From Winogradskyella sp. MH6 (lineage in GTDB: Bacteria; Bacteroidota; Bacteroidia; Flavobacteriales; Flavobacteriaceae), in assembly GCF_022810765.1 (NCBI RefSeq), contig NZ_CP094494.1, positions 310,001 to 374,000 on the forward strand: a stretch of DNA of 64,000 bases, given 5' to 3'. A model generated the notes under the pieces. The model saw nothing but the letters and a program-made list of their open reading frames with translations, searched no databases and had not been told where the DNA came from. Both the position numbers and the translations under genes were made by a program. This document shows, piece after piece, positions 1 through 9,191 of this stretch. Within the stretch, counting starts at the first letter, position 1; every line of letters starts with the position of its first letter.

Positions 1-1182
1 ATACATAAAACGCTTATCAAACCATCCTTTTTCGCCTAAATAAAAGCCTTGGTCAGACGTGTAAACTATAATAGTATTTTCGGTTAAACCATTAGTATCT
101 AAATAATCTAACAACTTACCGATACCTTCATCTACCGAAGCTATAGTTGACAAATATTCTTGTAGATAACGCTGTCCTTTCCATTCTGCTAATGCTTTTC
201 CAGATAAATTAGCATCGTGAAAAGCATCATTTTTTGGCTGATAGGCTTTATCCCAAGCAGCACGTTGCTCTGGTGTCATTCGTTCAAAATCTGTTTTCCA
301 AGGATTCCAAGCTAATTCTGGACTACCTTTTTCCTTAGTCATTTTAAGGTCGTGACCTTCGTACATATCACGATAAATAGTTTGTAATTGGTCTTTTGAA
401 GCAGTTGAATTTTCGTGCTTTGTAAAATACGTATCAGGTAATGGAAATTGCACCGAATCATACTTATTAACGTGACGTAATGCTGGCATCCAATTGCGAT
501 GTGGCGCTTTGTGATGCACCATTAAAAAGAAAGGCTGTTCGCTGTTTTTCTTTTTATCTATATAATCAATTGCGTAATCTGTAATTAAGTCGGTTGCATA
601 GCCTTTAACCACAGTGGTATCTGGTAACTTGGTCGTCCAATGCGCGGTGGTATCAATGTGTTTTTTGTTGATGTAAACCGTATCTTGAATCTTTATAAAC
701 TGCGGATTGTAATAGTTTCCTTGATCATTTAAAATATTCCAGTGGTCAAAGCCTTCAGGATAACCGTGTAAATGCCATTTGCCGACAATGGCAGTATTGT
801 AACCTGCTTCTTTCAGCAATTTTGGAAGCGTTTGTTGTGAACCATCAAAGCGGTCGCCATTCATTCTAAATCCATTAACGTGACTATGTTTTCCTGTTAA
901 AACTACAGCACGACTTGGTCCGCAAATAGAATTGGTACAAAAGTTATTTTTGAAAATTGCACCGTTTTTTGCCAATCTATCAATGTTTGGTGTTGGTGCC
1001 AGTTGACCAATAGGATGACCATATGCGCTAATGGCTTGAGCTGCGTGGTCGTCTGCCATTATGTAAATGATGTTTGGTCGTCTTGAGTTTTCAGTTACAT
1101 CTGCATTGACAACTTCTGACTTGTTTTCTTTACAAGACTGAAATGCCAAAAACACTAATAATATGAACGAAATATATCGCAT
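1..1182 (-). CDS. Family S1 sulfatase lipoprotein, partial (C-terminus off the left edge)
   Basis: Reads 394 codons without a stop from the ATG at 1182 to the window edge, so the C-terminus is missing. The N-terminus is a lipoprotein signal with a Cys after LAFQS. The sulfatase signature CGPSR lies at residues 87-91; its Cys is the residue a formylglycine-generating enzyme converts to the catalytic aldehyde. The N-terminal metal-site motif MADDH and the late GWFDKRFMY motif are also present and resemble N-sulfoglucosamine or iduronate sulfatases. It should remove sulfate esters from a glycan in the periplasm or at the cell surface. Its ATG overlaps the stop of the upstream esterase by one base (TAATG), which suggests translational coupling. 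Substrate unknown. Confidence 0.9.
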   Translation of the reverse strand, partial: MRYISFILLVFLAFQSCKENKSEVVNADVTENSRRPNIIYIMADDHAAQAISAYGHPIGQLAPTPNIDRLAKNGAIFKNNFCTNSICGPSRAVVLTGKHSHVNGFRMNGDRFDGSQQTLPKLLKEAGYNTAIVGKWHLHGYPEGFDHWNILNDQGNYYNPQFIKIQDTVYINKKHIDTTAHWTTKLPDTTVVKGYATDLITDYAIDYIDKKKNSEQPFFLMVHHKAPHRNWMPALRHVNKYDSVQFPLPDTYFTKHENSTASKDQLQTIYRDMYEGHDLKMTKEKGSPELAWNPWKTDFERMTPEQRAAWDKAYQPKNDAFHDANLSGKALAEWKGQRYLQEYLSTIASVDEGIGKLLDYLDTNGLTENTIIVYTSDQGFYLGEKGWFDKRFMY

Positions 1183-2069
1183 TACTCTTTAGTTTTTATG
1201 ATTTTTGTTTGAATGACTTCATCATTAAGCACTGTACGTTCAAAAAAGTTGAACACAATATCTAATTCTTCATAAGGAATTCTGGAAATTTCATGACGTG
1301 CTTCTTTGACAATATTGAAATAGAAAGACGTTTCAAATTCCTCTAATTTATCGGCAATAATTTTAGAACCATCTAGCATTATATAACCATCTTTTGTTGG
1401 TGCACAATAATGATGTGGCGCATTCCCGTAAGGTACCAGTTGGTCTTTTGTGCCGTGATATAAAACAGTTGGCACAGCATTTTCTGGCGACATATAGCTT
1501 GCATCAACAATAGCACCAGCACACGAAAAAACACCAGCGAATTTTACATTTTTATAATCTTCAGAATTATCTACAAAATACTCACGCATAAAAACTGCGT
1601 TAAGAATACCCTCAGCACCAGCACTACTACCTCCTGCAATTATTTTTGTAGTATCTATTTGAAGCTCATTAGCGTGTTCAACCACATATTTTGCAGCATC
1701 CATATAATCGATAGCAGCTTGTTTAAAGGTTTCAAGTTTTTCGTCTTTAGTACAATCACATCCAAAACCTGTTGTTGTCCCCTTTCTTAGTAATCTATAA
1801 GAAATTGAAATCCCAATATAATTTTGCTCTTTTGCAGCGTATTTTACTAAATTTTCATCATCTATATAATCTCTGTGGCCGACTGCAAATCCACCACCAT
1901 GCATCCAAAGTAATACAGGCAACGTATCTGTTATTTTAATATTTTTAGGCGTATAAACATCCAATTTTAAGGTATCTTTTCCTTTTATGGAATAAGTGTA
2001 TGTAGCTTTGTTTTGTGCTGAAAGTGATAACACAAAAAAGAATACAAATACTTTTATTATAAATTTCAT
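1182..2069 (-). CDS. Secreted alpha/beta-hydrolase, carboxylesterase type
   Basis: This 295-residue protein has a signal peptide ending near residue 19 (LSLSAQ). An HGGG oxyanion-hole motif is at residues 57-60 and a GSSAG nucleophile elbow at 147-151 (Ser149). This is the layout of hormone-sensitive-lipase and carbohydrate-esterase-like enzymes. The ARHEI segment near residue 258 may hold the catalytic His. Its start codon directly follows the stop of the GH2 gene with no gap. The position between a GH2 enzyme and a sulfatase suggests it removes acyl groups from the locus substrate; that role is inferred. Confidence 0.8.
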   Translation of the reverse strand: MKFIIKVFVFFFVLSLSAQNKATYTYSIKGKDTLKLDVYTPKNIKITDTLPVLLWMHGGGFAVGHRDYIDDENLVKYAAKEQNYIGISISYRLLRKGTTTGFGCDCTKDEKLETFKQAAIDYMDAAKYVVEHANELQIDTTKIIAGGSSAGAEGILNAVFMREYFVDNSEDYKNVKFAGVFSCAGAIVDASYMSPENAVPTVLYHGTKDQLVPYGNAPHHYCAPTKDGYIMLDGSKIIADKLEEFETSFYFNIVKEARHEISRIPYEELDIVFNFFERTVLNDEVIQTKIIKTKE

Positions 2070-4670
2070 TTAGTCTATTTTTTCTATTAAAATACCGCTA
2101 ATAACTGGCAAACCTTCAATAGCGTTGAGTTTTAAAGTTAGTCCTTTTTTTGTTTGAATAATTGCCTGAAGCGTTACACCATACTTTTCGGGATAGGCTT
2201 GGGCTAAATTCAATTGTTTTTCGATTAATCCATCGTTAATGTACACATCAAAAATGCGTTGTGTTTTATTACTTTCTGAAGATTGTTCTGAAAGGTTATA
2301 AATATTTTCAGCTGACTTAATTTGTGGTTCTACGAAGTATAATTTCACGTTATAATTGCCTTCAGGAACGTCTAGTTGATATTCTGCACAACCTTCTAAC
2401 AAGGTTTGAAATAACGGCTCTGCATCAGTGTTTTTAATATTATGTGGCAGACCTTGATTTTTATCTTTGGTCATCCCAAAAGCTGAACCATCTTTATAAC
2501 CAAACCATCCTTTTTTATATTCTTGGTCTGGTACAAAAGTGATGTCCCTTTCTTCATCATAAAAGTTGAAATGTGCACCTAAATTAATGCCGAAACGTTT
2601 GAAGTTTTTAAAATCAAAAGCTTCAATCCTATTGACTTTTATTGTTTTTTCTTCGGAAATGCTTTCTGTTGAAACTACAATAGAATTATTACCATTTGTG
2701 AAAGTCATTTCAATAGAGGCAAAACCATTTTCAACTTTAAAATCACCTAAATTGTTACCATTCAAACTGACATTGACTTCATTTTGATTGGAATAGATTT
2801 GAACAGGAAAAGCTTCCTCTTCAAACAAAGTCAATCCTTTTAAATTATCTGTTGCGATATAAATAAATGGTGCATCTTCATCTAAAACCGATTTGTACCA
2901 ATAATAAATATCCTTTGGTGTTCTGTCGTATTGCACTAATCCTTTTTGGTTAACGTGCGGAATAGCATCACCACGAAATTCGGAACCAAAATCTGCAAAA
3001 TTCCAAGCTGTCATTCCGGTCATAAACGGTCTATCTGTAATTTGTTTGTAATAGGATTGATGTAGTTTTGCTTGATAATTGGTAGAAAAATCGAACTTTT
3101 TTGGTGTCTTGGTAAAAATTCTAACATCTGCGCCAGGACCATATTCCGATAACAACATCGAACGTTTTGGATAACGCTGATATTGGTCATCTAAAAACTT
3201 TCCTAAATCTTCAATTTGAGCATCGTACCAACCAAAATACAGGTTCCAACCTAAAAGCATTGGCAAATCTGCTATTCCCGTCTCGTTATAAACTTCATTG
3301 AGATGACAAGCCATAACCGTAATATGGTTTGGAGCTAGACTTCTGGTTAAATTCTCTAGCTGGTTGGCGAGTTTTAAAGTTGTTGTTTTTAATGCTTTCT
3401 TTTCCTCTTCAGTAGATTTTCTATCGAATGCTAAACGCAGAAAAATCTCATTCATATAGCCAAACATTACCACACTTGGATAGTTGTAATATTGTTTTAT
3501 GTGTTCGTTTTGCATTGTATTTGAAACCTCAAAAAAGGTTTCAGAATCTGTAACTTTATTAACAATGGGTATTTCCGTCCAAACTAAAATTCCAAGCTCA
3601 TCACAAAGCTCATACAATTCTCTTGAGTGCGGATAATGTGCAAAACGAATGACGTTGGCACCCATATTTTTGATAAGATGAATATCTTGTTTTTGCAACT
3701 CGATTGGCACTGCATTTCCGTAATCTTTATAATCTTGATGACGATTTACACCAATTAATTTTATTGGTTTTCCGTTTAGGAAAAAGCCTTTTTCAGGATC
3801 TACAGTTGCCCAACGAAAGCCTAAATTAGATTGTTTTTGGTCTAAAATGGTTCCGTTTTTATCACTTAAGGTTAGTTGTAATTTGTATAAATAAGGATTG
3901 TCTGGCGACCACAATTTTGGGTTTTTAATTTCAGGAAACTTGACCTTAACGGTTTCAGTTTTATTGGAGTTTAAAGTTAATCCTTGATGTTCTTCTCTAA
4001 CACGATTTCCTACGGCATCAAAAATTTCAAGATATAAATCTGCATCGGTTTTGGTTTCAAAATTATCTATTAATACGTCGACTTCTACACCAGCTTTTTC
4101 GTTGGAAACGTTGTAATAATTGACATAAAAACCATCGGATGCAAAATCCTTTAAACTAAAATGTTGTTTTGGGACTTTTATCAATTCCACATCGCGATAA
4201 ATACCACCATAAAAAGTAAAGTCTGCATCTAATGGTGGAATATCTACATTATGCGAATTATCGACTTCAACTTCAATTAAATTGTATGCATCAAATTTTA
4301 GAAACGATGTGATTTCAACATTAAAAGCCGTGTAACCGCCTTTGTGATTGGTTATTTTTTTTCCGTTTACATAAACGGTAGCTTCTTGATTGACAGCATT
4401 AAATTTTAAGTAGAAAATCTGTTCTTTTTCTTTTGAAGACACAAAGATTTGTTTTTCATAAAAGCCTAATCCTCTGCGGTAACCAGCCTCATCATCAAAC
4501 GCATCTTTAGCATTCCAAGTATGCGGAATATTTACCGTTTGCCAATGGGTTTTATTTTCAGAATATTGCCAACCATAATTAATTGTTTTTGATTGAGAAA
4601 AACACAAAAAGGGGAAAGCCACACAGAAAAACAAGTACATAATTGTTATTTTGTTTGTCATATGTGGCAT
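2070..4670 (-). CDS. Glycoside hydrolase family 2 enzyme with C-terminal malectin-like domain
   Basis: An 866-residue exported enzyme of the beta-galactosidase/beta-glucuronidase superfamily. The order is signal peptide, sugar-binding jelly roll (about 30-180), immunoglobulin-like domain (about 180-290) and TIM barrel (about 290-600). The barrel shows NRHQDYKDYGNA, then MNE with proposed acid/base Glu408, and LLSEYGPG with proposed nucleophile Glu509. The last 160 residues (LGAHFNFYD to ISGILIEKID) look like a malectin-type carbohydrate-binding domain. ATG codons at 4670 and 4661 are both possible starts. It lies 9 bases after the GH3 stop. Exact specificity (galactoside, glucuronide, glucoside) cannot be read from sequence. 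Confidence 0.88.
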   Translation of the reverse strand: MPHMTNKITIMYLFFCVAFPFLCFSQSKTINYGWQYSENKTHWQTVNIPHTWNAKDAFDDEAGYRRGLGFYEKQIFVSSKEKEQIFYLKFNAVNQEATVYVNGKKITNHKGGYTAFNVEITSFLKFDAYNLIEVEVDNSHNVDIPPLDADFTFYGGIYRDVELIKVPKQHFSLKDFASDGFYVNYYNVSNEKAGVEVDVLIDNFETKTDADLYLEIFDAVGNRVREEHQGLTLNSNKTETVKVKFPEIKNPKLWSPDNPYLYKLQLTLSDKNGTILDQKQSNLGFRWATVDPEKGFFLNGKPIKLIGVNRHQDYKDYGNAVPIELQKQDIHLIKNMGANVIRFAHYPHSRELYELCDELGILVWTEIPIVNKVTDSETFFEVSNTMQNEHIKQYYNYPSVVMFGYMNEIFLRLAFDRKSTEEEKKALKTTTLKLANQLENLTRSLAPNHITVMACHLNEVYNETGIADLPMLLGWNLYFGWYDAQIEDLGKFLDDQYQRYPKRSMLLSEYGPGADVRIFTKTPKKFDFSTNYQAKLHQSYYKQITDRPFMTGMTAWNFADFGSEFRGDAIPHVNQKGLVQYDRTPKDIYYWYKSVLDEDAPFIYIATDNLKGLTLFEEEAFPVQIYSNQNEVNVSLNGNNLGDFKVENGFASIEMTFTNGNNSIVVSTESISEEKTIKVNRIEAFDFKNFKRFGINLGAHFNFYDEERDITFVPDQEYKKGWFGYKDGSAFGMTKDKNQGLPHNIKNTDAEPLFQTLLEGCAEYQLDVPEGNYNVKLYFVEPQIKSAENIYNLSEQSSESNKTQRIFDVYINDGLIEKQLNLAQAYPEKYGVTLQAIIQTKKGLTLKLNAIEGLPVISGILIEKID

Positions 4671-4679
4671 AATTAGCTA

Positions 4680-7031
4680 TTAATCTAATAGGTTAAATGA
4701 ATTCTTAAACTCAACATCAGAGTTTGTTCCAATAGCTACTTGGAATTCACCAGGCTCTGCAACAAAATCTAAGTTAGAGTTATAGAATTTTAAATCTTCA
4801 ACAGAAATGGTAAAGTTTACTGTTTTTGTTTCACCTTTCTTTATAAATACTTTTTGGAATCCTTTAAGTTCTTTAACAGGTCTTGTAACTGTACCAACCA
4901 AGTCTCTGATATAAAGCTGAACAACTTCTTTTCCGTCATAATCACCCGAATTTGTAATATCTACAGACACACTAATTGTGTCATTAATAGTCATTGAAGT
5001 TTTGTCTAGTTTTACATTACTATAGTCAAAAGTAGTATAGCTTAAACCGTAACCAAATGGATACAATGGCTCATTACGAACATCTAAATAATTAGTTTTG
5101 AATTTTTCAAAATTACCTTCTTTGTTTCCTAATGGACGACCAGTATTTTTATGGTTGTAGAATAACGGAACCTGCCCAACATTTCTTGGGAATGTTGCTG
5201 TTAGTTTACCAGATGGGTTTACATCTCCAAACAACACATCTGAAATGGATAAACCAGCTTCGCTTCCAGGAAACCAAACGTTAAGAATTGCAGGAACGGT
5301 TTCATTTTCTTCAACTAACGTTAAAGGTCTTCCTGTAAACAGGACTAAAATCACAGGTTTACCTGTTTTTAATAAGGCTTGCAATAAGTCTTTTTGTATT
5401 TGTGGAATACCTATATCTGTTCGACTGCTACTCTCACCGCTAAACTCAGCAGATTCTCCTATAGTGGCTACAACAATATCAGATTTTTTAGCAATTGCTA
5501 ATGCTTCATCTAACATCTGTTTGTCACTTCTACCATCTCGTGGAATATCTTTCCCAAACATTGTAGCTCGTTTTTCTAACTCTAAATCATAATCTAAATT
5601 ACTTCCTTTAGCATACAATAAGTTAACGTCGTTACCAACGGTTTGCTGTAATCCATCCCAAACCGAAATGGCTTTGCTATGATCGGACGACACAGACCAA
5701 GTTCCTGGCATATTATTAGCTGCTTTTGCCAAAGGTCCTATGACTGCAACTGTACCTGATTTTTTTAATGGTAAAACTTGGTTATCATTTTTAAGTAATA
5801 CAGTAGATTCTGCACCTACAAGACGCGCATAATCTCTATTTTCTTGAGTAAGAGTTTCCTTTTCTGCTCTTTCCTCACTACAATACTTATATGGATCATC
5901 AAACAGGCCTAATTGATACTTTGCTGTTAGTATACGAGCAACAGCTTTATCAATATCTCCCATCGATATTTTTCCTTGATCTAAAGCTCCTTTAAGGTCT
6001 TTGATATAAGAAGCGTCTATATTAGCTGCATCTCCTGCCATATCCATATCCAATCCAGCTTTAAGAGCTAGAGAAGTTACATCATATTCGTCTCCCATTC
6101 CGTGAGCACGCATTTCGTAAATTCCTGTATAATCCGAAACAACAAAACCGTTAAAGCCCCAATCATCACGTAATAAATCAGTAAGTAACCACTTGTTACC
6201 TGTTGCAGGAACACCATCTATTTCGTTAAATGAAGCCATAACAGAACCAACACCTTCTTCAACAGCAGCTTTGTATGGTGGTAAATATTCGTTATACATA
6301 CGTATACGACTCATATCTACTGTGTTGTAATCTCTACCTGCTTCTGGTGCTCCATATAGTGCAAAATGCTTAACACAAGACATTAAAGTATTGTTTGCGG
6401 ACAAATCATCTTGTTGATAACCACGAACCATAGCGCGAGCAATTTCACTTCCTAAGTAAGGATCTTCTCCATTTCCTTCAGAAACTCTTCCCCAACGAGG
6501 ATCTCTAGAGATATCTACCATAGGCGAAAATGTCCAGTTAATACCATTGGCACTCGCTTCATTTGCTGCAATTTGAGCTGTTTTTTCAATCATTTCCATA
6601 TCCCAAGATGCTGATAAACCTAATGGTATCGGGAATGTGGTTTTAAAGCCGTGAATAATATCCATTCCGAAAATAAGAGGAATACCTAATCGGCTTTTTT
6701 CAACAGCTATTTTCTGAACTTCATAAATATTTTTCGGATCTTTTATATTGAAAAGACCACCTATCTTTCCATCCTCTATTTTTTTAACTACATCAGTACT
6801 TTTTGAAGCACCTGTAGTAATTGGACCTGTAGCAGGAAGATTCAATTGGCCTAATTTTTCATCTAAAGTCATTAAGCTAATAATTGAATCTACTTTTTCC
6901 TGATAAGGGTTTTCACTTTTTGAGCCTGAAGCAGATTTACTTTCTGTGTTGGTATTGCAAGAAAAAACGGTTATAACACCAAGTGCAATTGCTATGGCTT
7001 TTATGTTTTTAGTTAGTCTAAGTTTTATCAT
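4680..7031 (-). CDS. bglX: Glycoside hydrolase family 3 beta-glucosidase, BglX-like lipoprotein
   Basis: A 783-residue GH3 enzyme of usual full length. It has a lipoprotein signal (Cys after VFS), the barrel with GMDIIHGFKTTFPIPLG, and SDYTG with the nucleophile Asp300. The sandwich domain is followed by a fibronectin-III-like C-terminal domain. Family members release glucose from non-reducing ends of beta-gluco-oligosaccharides, normally in the periplasm. No acidic run follows the lipidated Cys, which fits a periplasmic rather than surface location. Two bases separate it from the upstream esterase. Next to two GH144 genes it may finish off sophoro-oligosaccharides, as GH3 enzymes do in known beta-1,2-glucan loci; that is inference. 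Confidence 0.9.
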   Translation of the reverse strand: MIKLRLTKNIKAIAIALGVITVFSCNTNTESKSASGSKSENPYQEKVDSIISLMTLDEKLGQLNLPATGPITTGASKSTDVVKKIEDGKIGGLFNIKDPKNIYEVQKIAVEKSRLGIPLIFGMDIIHGFKTTFPIPLGLSASWDMEMIEKTAQIAANEASANGINWTFSPMVDISRDPRWGRVSEGNGEDPYLGSEIARAMVRGYQQDDLSANNTLMSCVKHFALYGAPEAGRDYNTVDMSRIRMYNEYLPPYKAAVEEGVGSVMASFNEIDGVPATGNKWLLTDLLRDDWGFNGFVVSDYTGIYEMRAHGMGDEYDVTSLALKAGLDMDMAGDAANIDASYIKDLKGALDQGKISMGDIDKAVARILTAKYQLGLFDDPYKYCSEERAEKETLTQENRDYARLVGAESTVLLKNDNQVLPLKKSGTVAVIGPLAKAANNMPGTWSVSSDHSKAISVWDGLQQTVGNDVNLLYAKGSNLDYDLELEKRATMFGKDIPRDGRSDKQMLDEALAIAKKSDIVVATIGESAEFSGESSSRTDIGIPQIQKDLLQALLKTGKPVILVLFTGRPLTLVEENETVPAILNVWFPGSEAGLSISDVLFGDVNPSGKLTATFPRNVGQVPLFYNHKNTGRPLGNKEGNFEKFKTNYLDVRNEPLYPFGYGLSYTTFDYSNVKLDKTSMTINDTISVSVDITNSGDYDGKEVVQLYIRDLVGTVTRPVKELKGFQKVFIKKGETKTVNFTISVEDLKFYNSNLDFVAEPGEFQVAIGTNSDVEFKNSFNLLD

Positions 7032-7033
7032 TT

Positions 7034-7819
7034 TTATTTTTTTGATTTAGAGAAAAGCCATTTTAACAATTCTGGTTCTGCAAACGTAGAATCCCAACTG
7101 TTGTGATTATCGTCTGCATATAAAGTAAAATTTGGTTTGCCACCATATTTTAAAATAGCACTGACCATATCAAGCGAAAGTTGAGGATCTACCACATCGT
7201 CCTTAGCTCCGTGAAATACCCAAACTTCGGTCTTATCAGCATATTCTTTTGCAGATTCCGGATCACCTCCACCACAAATGGCAAAGGCTGCCGCAAACAT
7301 TTCTGGTCGTCTGTAAAGGATTTCAAAAGTTCCCATTCCTCCCATAGATAGACCTCCAACGTATACTTTTTCTTTTTTAACGAAAGGTTTTTCAATAAAC
7401 TCATCCATTAAATCCAAGACCAATCCCATTGAAGTTGTTGGACCTGTTTCGTACTTGAAGTTTAAACCTATTGGATTTGTTGACCTATCTACATCAACTT
7501 TAGACCAATAATCACTTTTTGGGCACTGCGGAAAAATTACAATGGCAGGAAATGCTCCTCTGTTGGTTTGGTCTGTGAACAATTTACTACCGTGAACAAG
7601 CTGTTTTTTGTTATCCTCACCACGTTCGCCTGCTCCATGAAGAAACAACACAACAGGATATTGCTCATCTTCTGAAAAATTTTCTGGATACATGATGCGA
7701 TATTGCAAAGTATCATTTTCCTTAATATGAATTTTTTCTTTGTACAAATCCTCTTGAGCAGTTGCCAGCATAGCGAAAGCAACTAAACATAAGGTCAATA
7801 TATTTTTGTATAGATTCAT
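7034..7819 (-). CDS. Secreted alpha/beta-hydrolase, predicted esterase/peptidase (COG4099-like)
   Basis: This 261-residue protein has a signal peptide ending near residue 21 (AMLATAQ). HGAGERGEDN at 61-70 is the oxyanion-loop motif, GLSMG at 156-160 the nucleophile elbow (Ser158), and AKDDVVDP and DDNHNSWD probably give the catalytic Asp and His. The pattern is that of secreted PHB-depolymerase-like or CE1-like esterases often found in polysaccharide loci. It is sandwiched between a GH144 gene (10-base gap) and the GH3 gene (2-base gap), so it is almost certainly co-transcribed. Removal of acyl decorations is the likely role; no substrate evidence. Confidence 0.8.
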   Translation of the reverse strand: MNLYKNILTLCLVAFAMLATAQEDLYKEKIHIKENDTLQYRIMYPENFSEDEQYPVVLFLHGAGERGEDNKKQLVHGSKLFTDQTNRGAFPAIVIFPQCPKSDYWSKVDVDRSTNPIGLNFKYETGPTTSMGLVLDLMDEFIEKPFVKKEKVYVGGLSMGGMGTFEILYRRPEMFAAAFAICGGGDPESAKEYADKTEVWVFHGAKDDVVDPQLSLDMVSAILKYGGKPNFTLYADDNHNSWDSTFAEPELLKWLFSKSKK

Positions 7820-7829
7820 CTCTGTATTT

Positions 7830-9176
7830 TTAATATGTAAATCCTAAAGCATCCAAACCATTTTGAACATCTTCATTTTGCATGAATAAATTCCACAACA
7901 AACCTGAACGATAATTCTCTATCATAATAATCTGTGGTCCTTGGTCTATTGCCAAATAGCGTTCAGTAATCCAATCGTATTGTGGGCTAAAAGCATCATA
8001 AAAACCAGCAGGACCCATTAAATCATTTTCATAGAAAAAATGCATTGCTGCTAATGACTGAGCAGGTGTGTATGGAATAGAACTAACTGCGGCTGTTGGT
8101 GAAATTACACCTGTGTCATTCTCAGGATCGTGAGCAGAATATCCTACAGAACCATCTGTATTTCTGGTATAACTTGCCGTTAATCCCCAACAATCTTGTC
8201 CGTAACTCACATAATTTCCAGGATTGCTTACACAGTATTGATAATTAATTCTGGTATGGTTAACATTTAAATCCCAATAATTAGCATACTGATCTGATAG
8301 ATTATTAGGGTTTAATCCTAAATAGGAATAGTGTGCCCAAAACAAAGGTCCTGTTCCTGTACCAACGTGATCTAAAATTAAAGGAATATTATACTGGCTT
8401 GCTGAAGACACAATATTGCCATTACTTGCCCAACCTTGATGATAAGCTTCAGAAGGGATCGTATAATCTGGAGATGCTGCACCTAGCACAAAAGCTATTA
8501 AAGTTTCATTATAACCTTTTAATTCTAGATTAATGGCAAAGCCACTGTTAGGACTCCAATGCCACAATAATTTATTTTGTCCATTGGTGTACCAATCCCA
8601 TTCTACACCTTTCCAAAGTGCGTCGGCTTGTGCCGCTAAAGTCTCTTCATCTGCTGTACCACCTTCAAAATACTCTTTTACACAAATGAGACCTTGAGCT
8701 AAAAATGCTGTTTCCACTATATCACCTCCATCGTCTTGAGCACTAAAAGGTATTACATTACCCGTACCTCCATCTATCCAATGCGGCCAAGCTCCGTGAA
8801 AGCGATCTGCGTTTTCAAAGAAATTTAATATTTGTGTTAACCTTGCCACACCTTCGGATTGAGATATATAACCTCTTTCAATACCAACTAAAATTGCCAT
8901 AAGTCCAAATCCACTTCCACCTGTAGTTACTACATTTTGACTATTGGATGGATCGTTAGGATGATATCTTTCTCTCGCAGCACCTGAGTTACTTTCGGCA
9001 TAATCCCAAAAATACTTAAAGGTCTCCTGTTGAGTTAAGTCCATCATTTCTGTATCAGACAACGGTATGAATGGGTCATCATCATTTGGATCATAAGGCT
9101 CTTGGTAACCTGGCCCATTATCTTTTCCGCAACTTAATACGACTAATAATAGTAAAATGAAACTAAGCTTCTTCAT
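7830..9176 (-). CDS. GH144-type glycoamylase-like lipoprotein (copy 1)
   Basis: A 448-residue lipoprotein (MKKLSFILLLLVVLSC). It has the alpha/alpha-barrel signatures of the family first annotated as glucoamylase-like (PF10091): TFKYFWDYAE near residue 53, VTTGGSGFGLMAI, RFHGAWPHWIDG, and near the C-terminus AIDQGPQIIMIENYRSGLLW. Characterised Bacteroidota members of this group (GH144) are endo- or exo-acting beta-1,2-glucanases, so the old name is misleading. The Cys is followed by an acidic stretch (YDPNDDDP), compatible with surface display. It is a close paralogue of the next upstream gene, 15 bases away. A beta-1,2-glucanase role is inferred from family and context. Confidence 0.85.
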   Translation of the reverse strand: MKKLSFILLLLVVLSCGKDNGPGYQEPYDPNDDDPFIPLSDTEMMDLTQQETFKYFWDYAESNSGAARERYHPNDPSNSQNVVTTGGSGFGLMAILVGIERGYISQSEGVARLTQILNFFENADRFHGAWPHWIDGGTGNVIPFSAQDDGGDIVETAFLAQGLICVKEYFEGGTADEETLAAQADALWKGVEWDWYTNGQNKLLWHWSPNSGFAINLELKGYNETLIAFVLGAASPDYTIPSEAYHQGWASNGNIVSSASQYNIPLILDHVGTGTGPLFWAHYSYLGLNPNNLSDQYANYWDLNVNHTRINYQYCVSNPGNYVSYGQDCWGLTASYTRNTDGSVGYSAHDPENDTGVISPTAAVSSIPYTPAQSLAAMHFFYENDLMGPAGFYDAFSPQYDWITERYLAIDQGPQIIMIENYRSGLLWNLFMQNEDVQNGLDALGFTY

Positions 9177-9191
9177 TATCTTTAATTCTAT

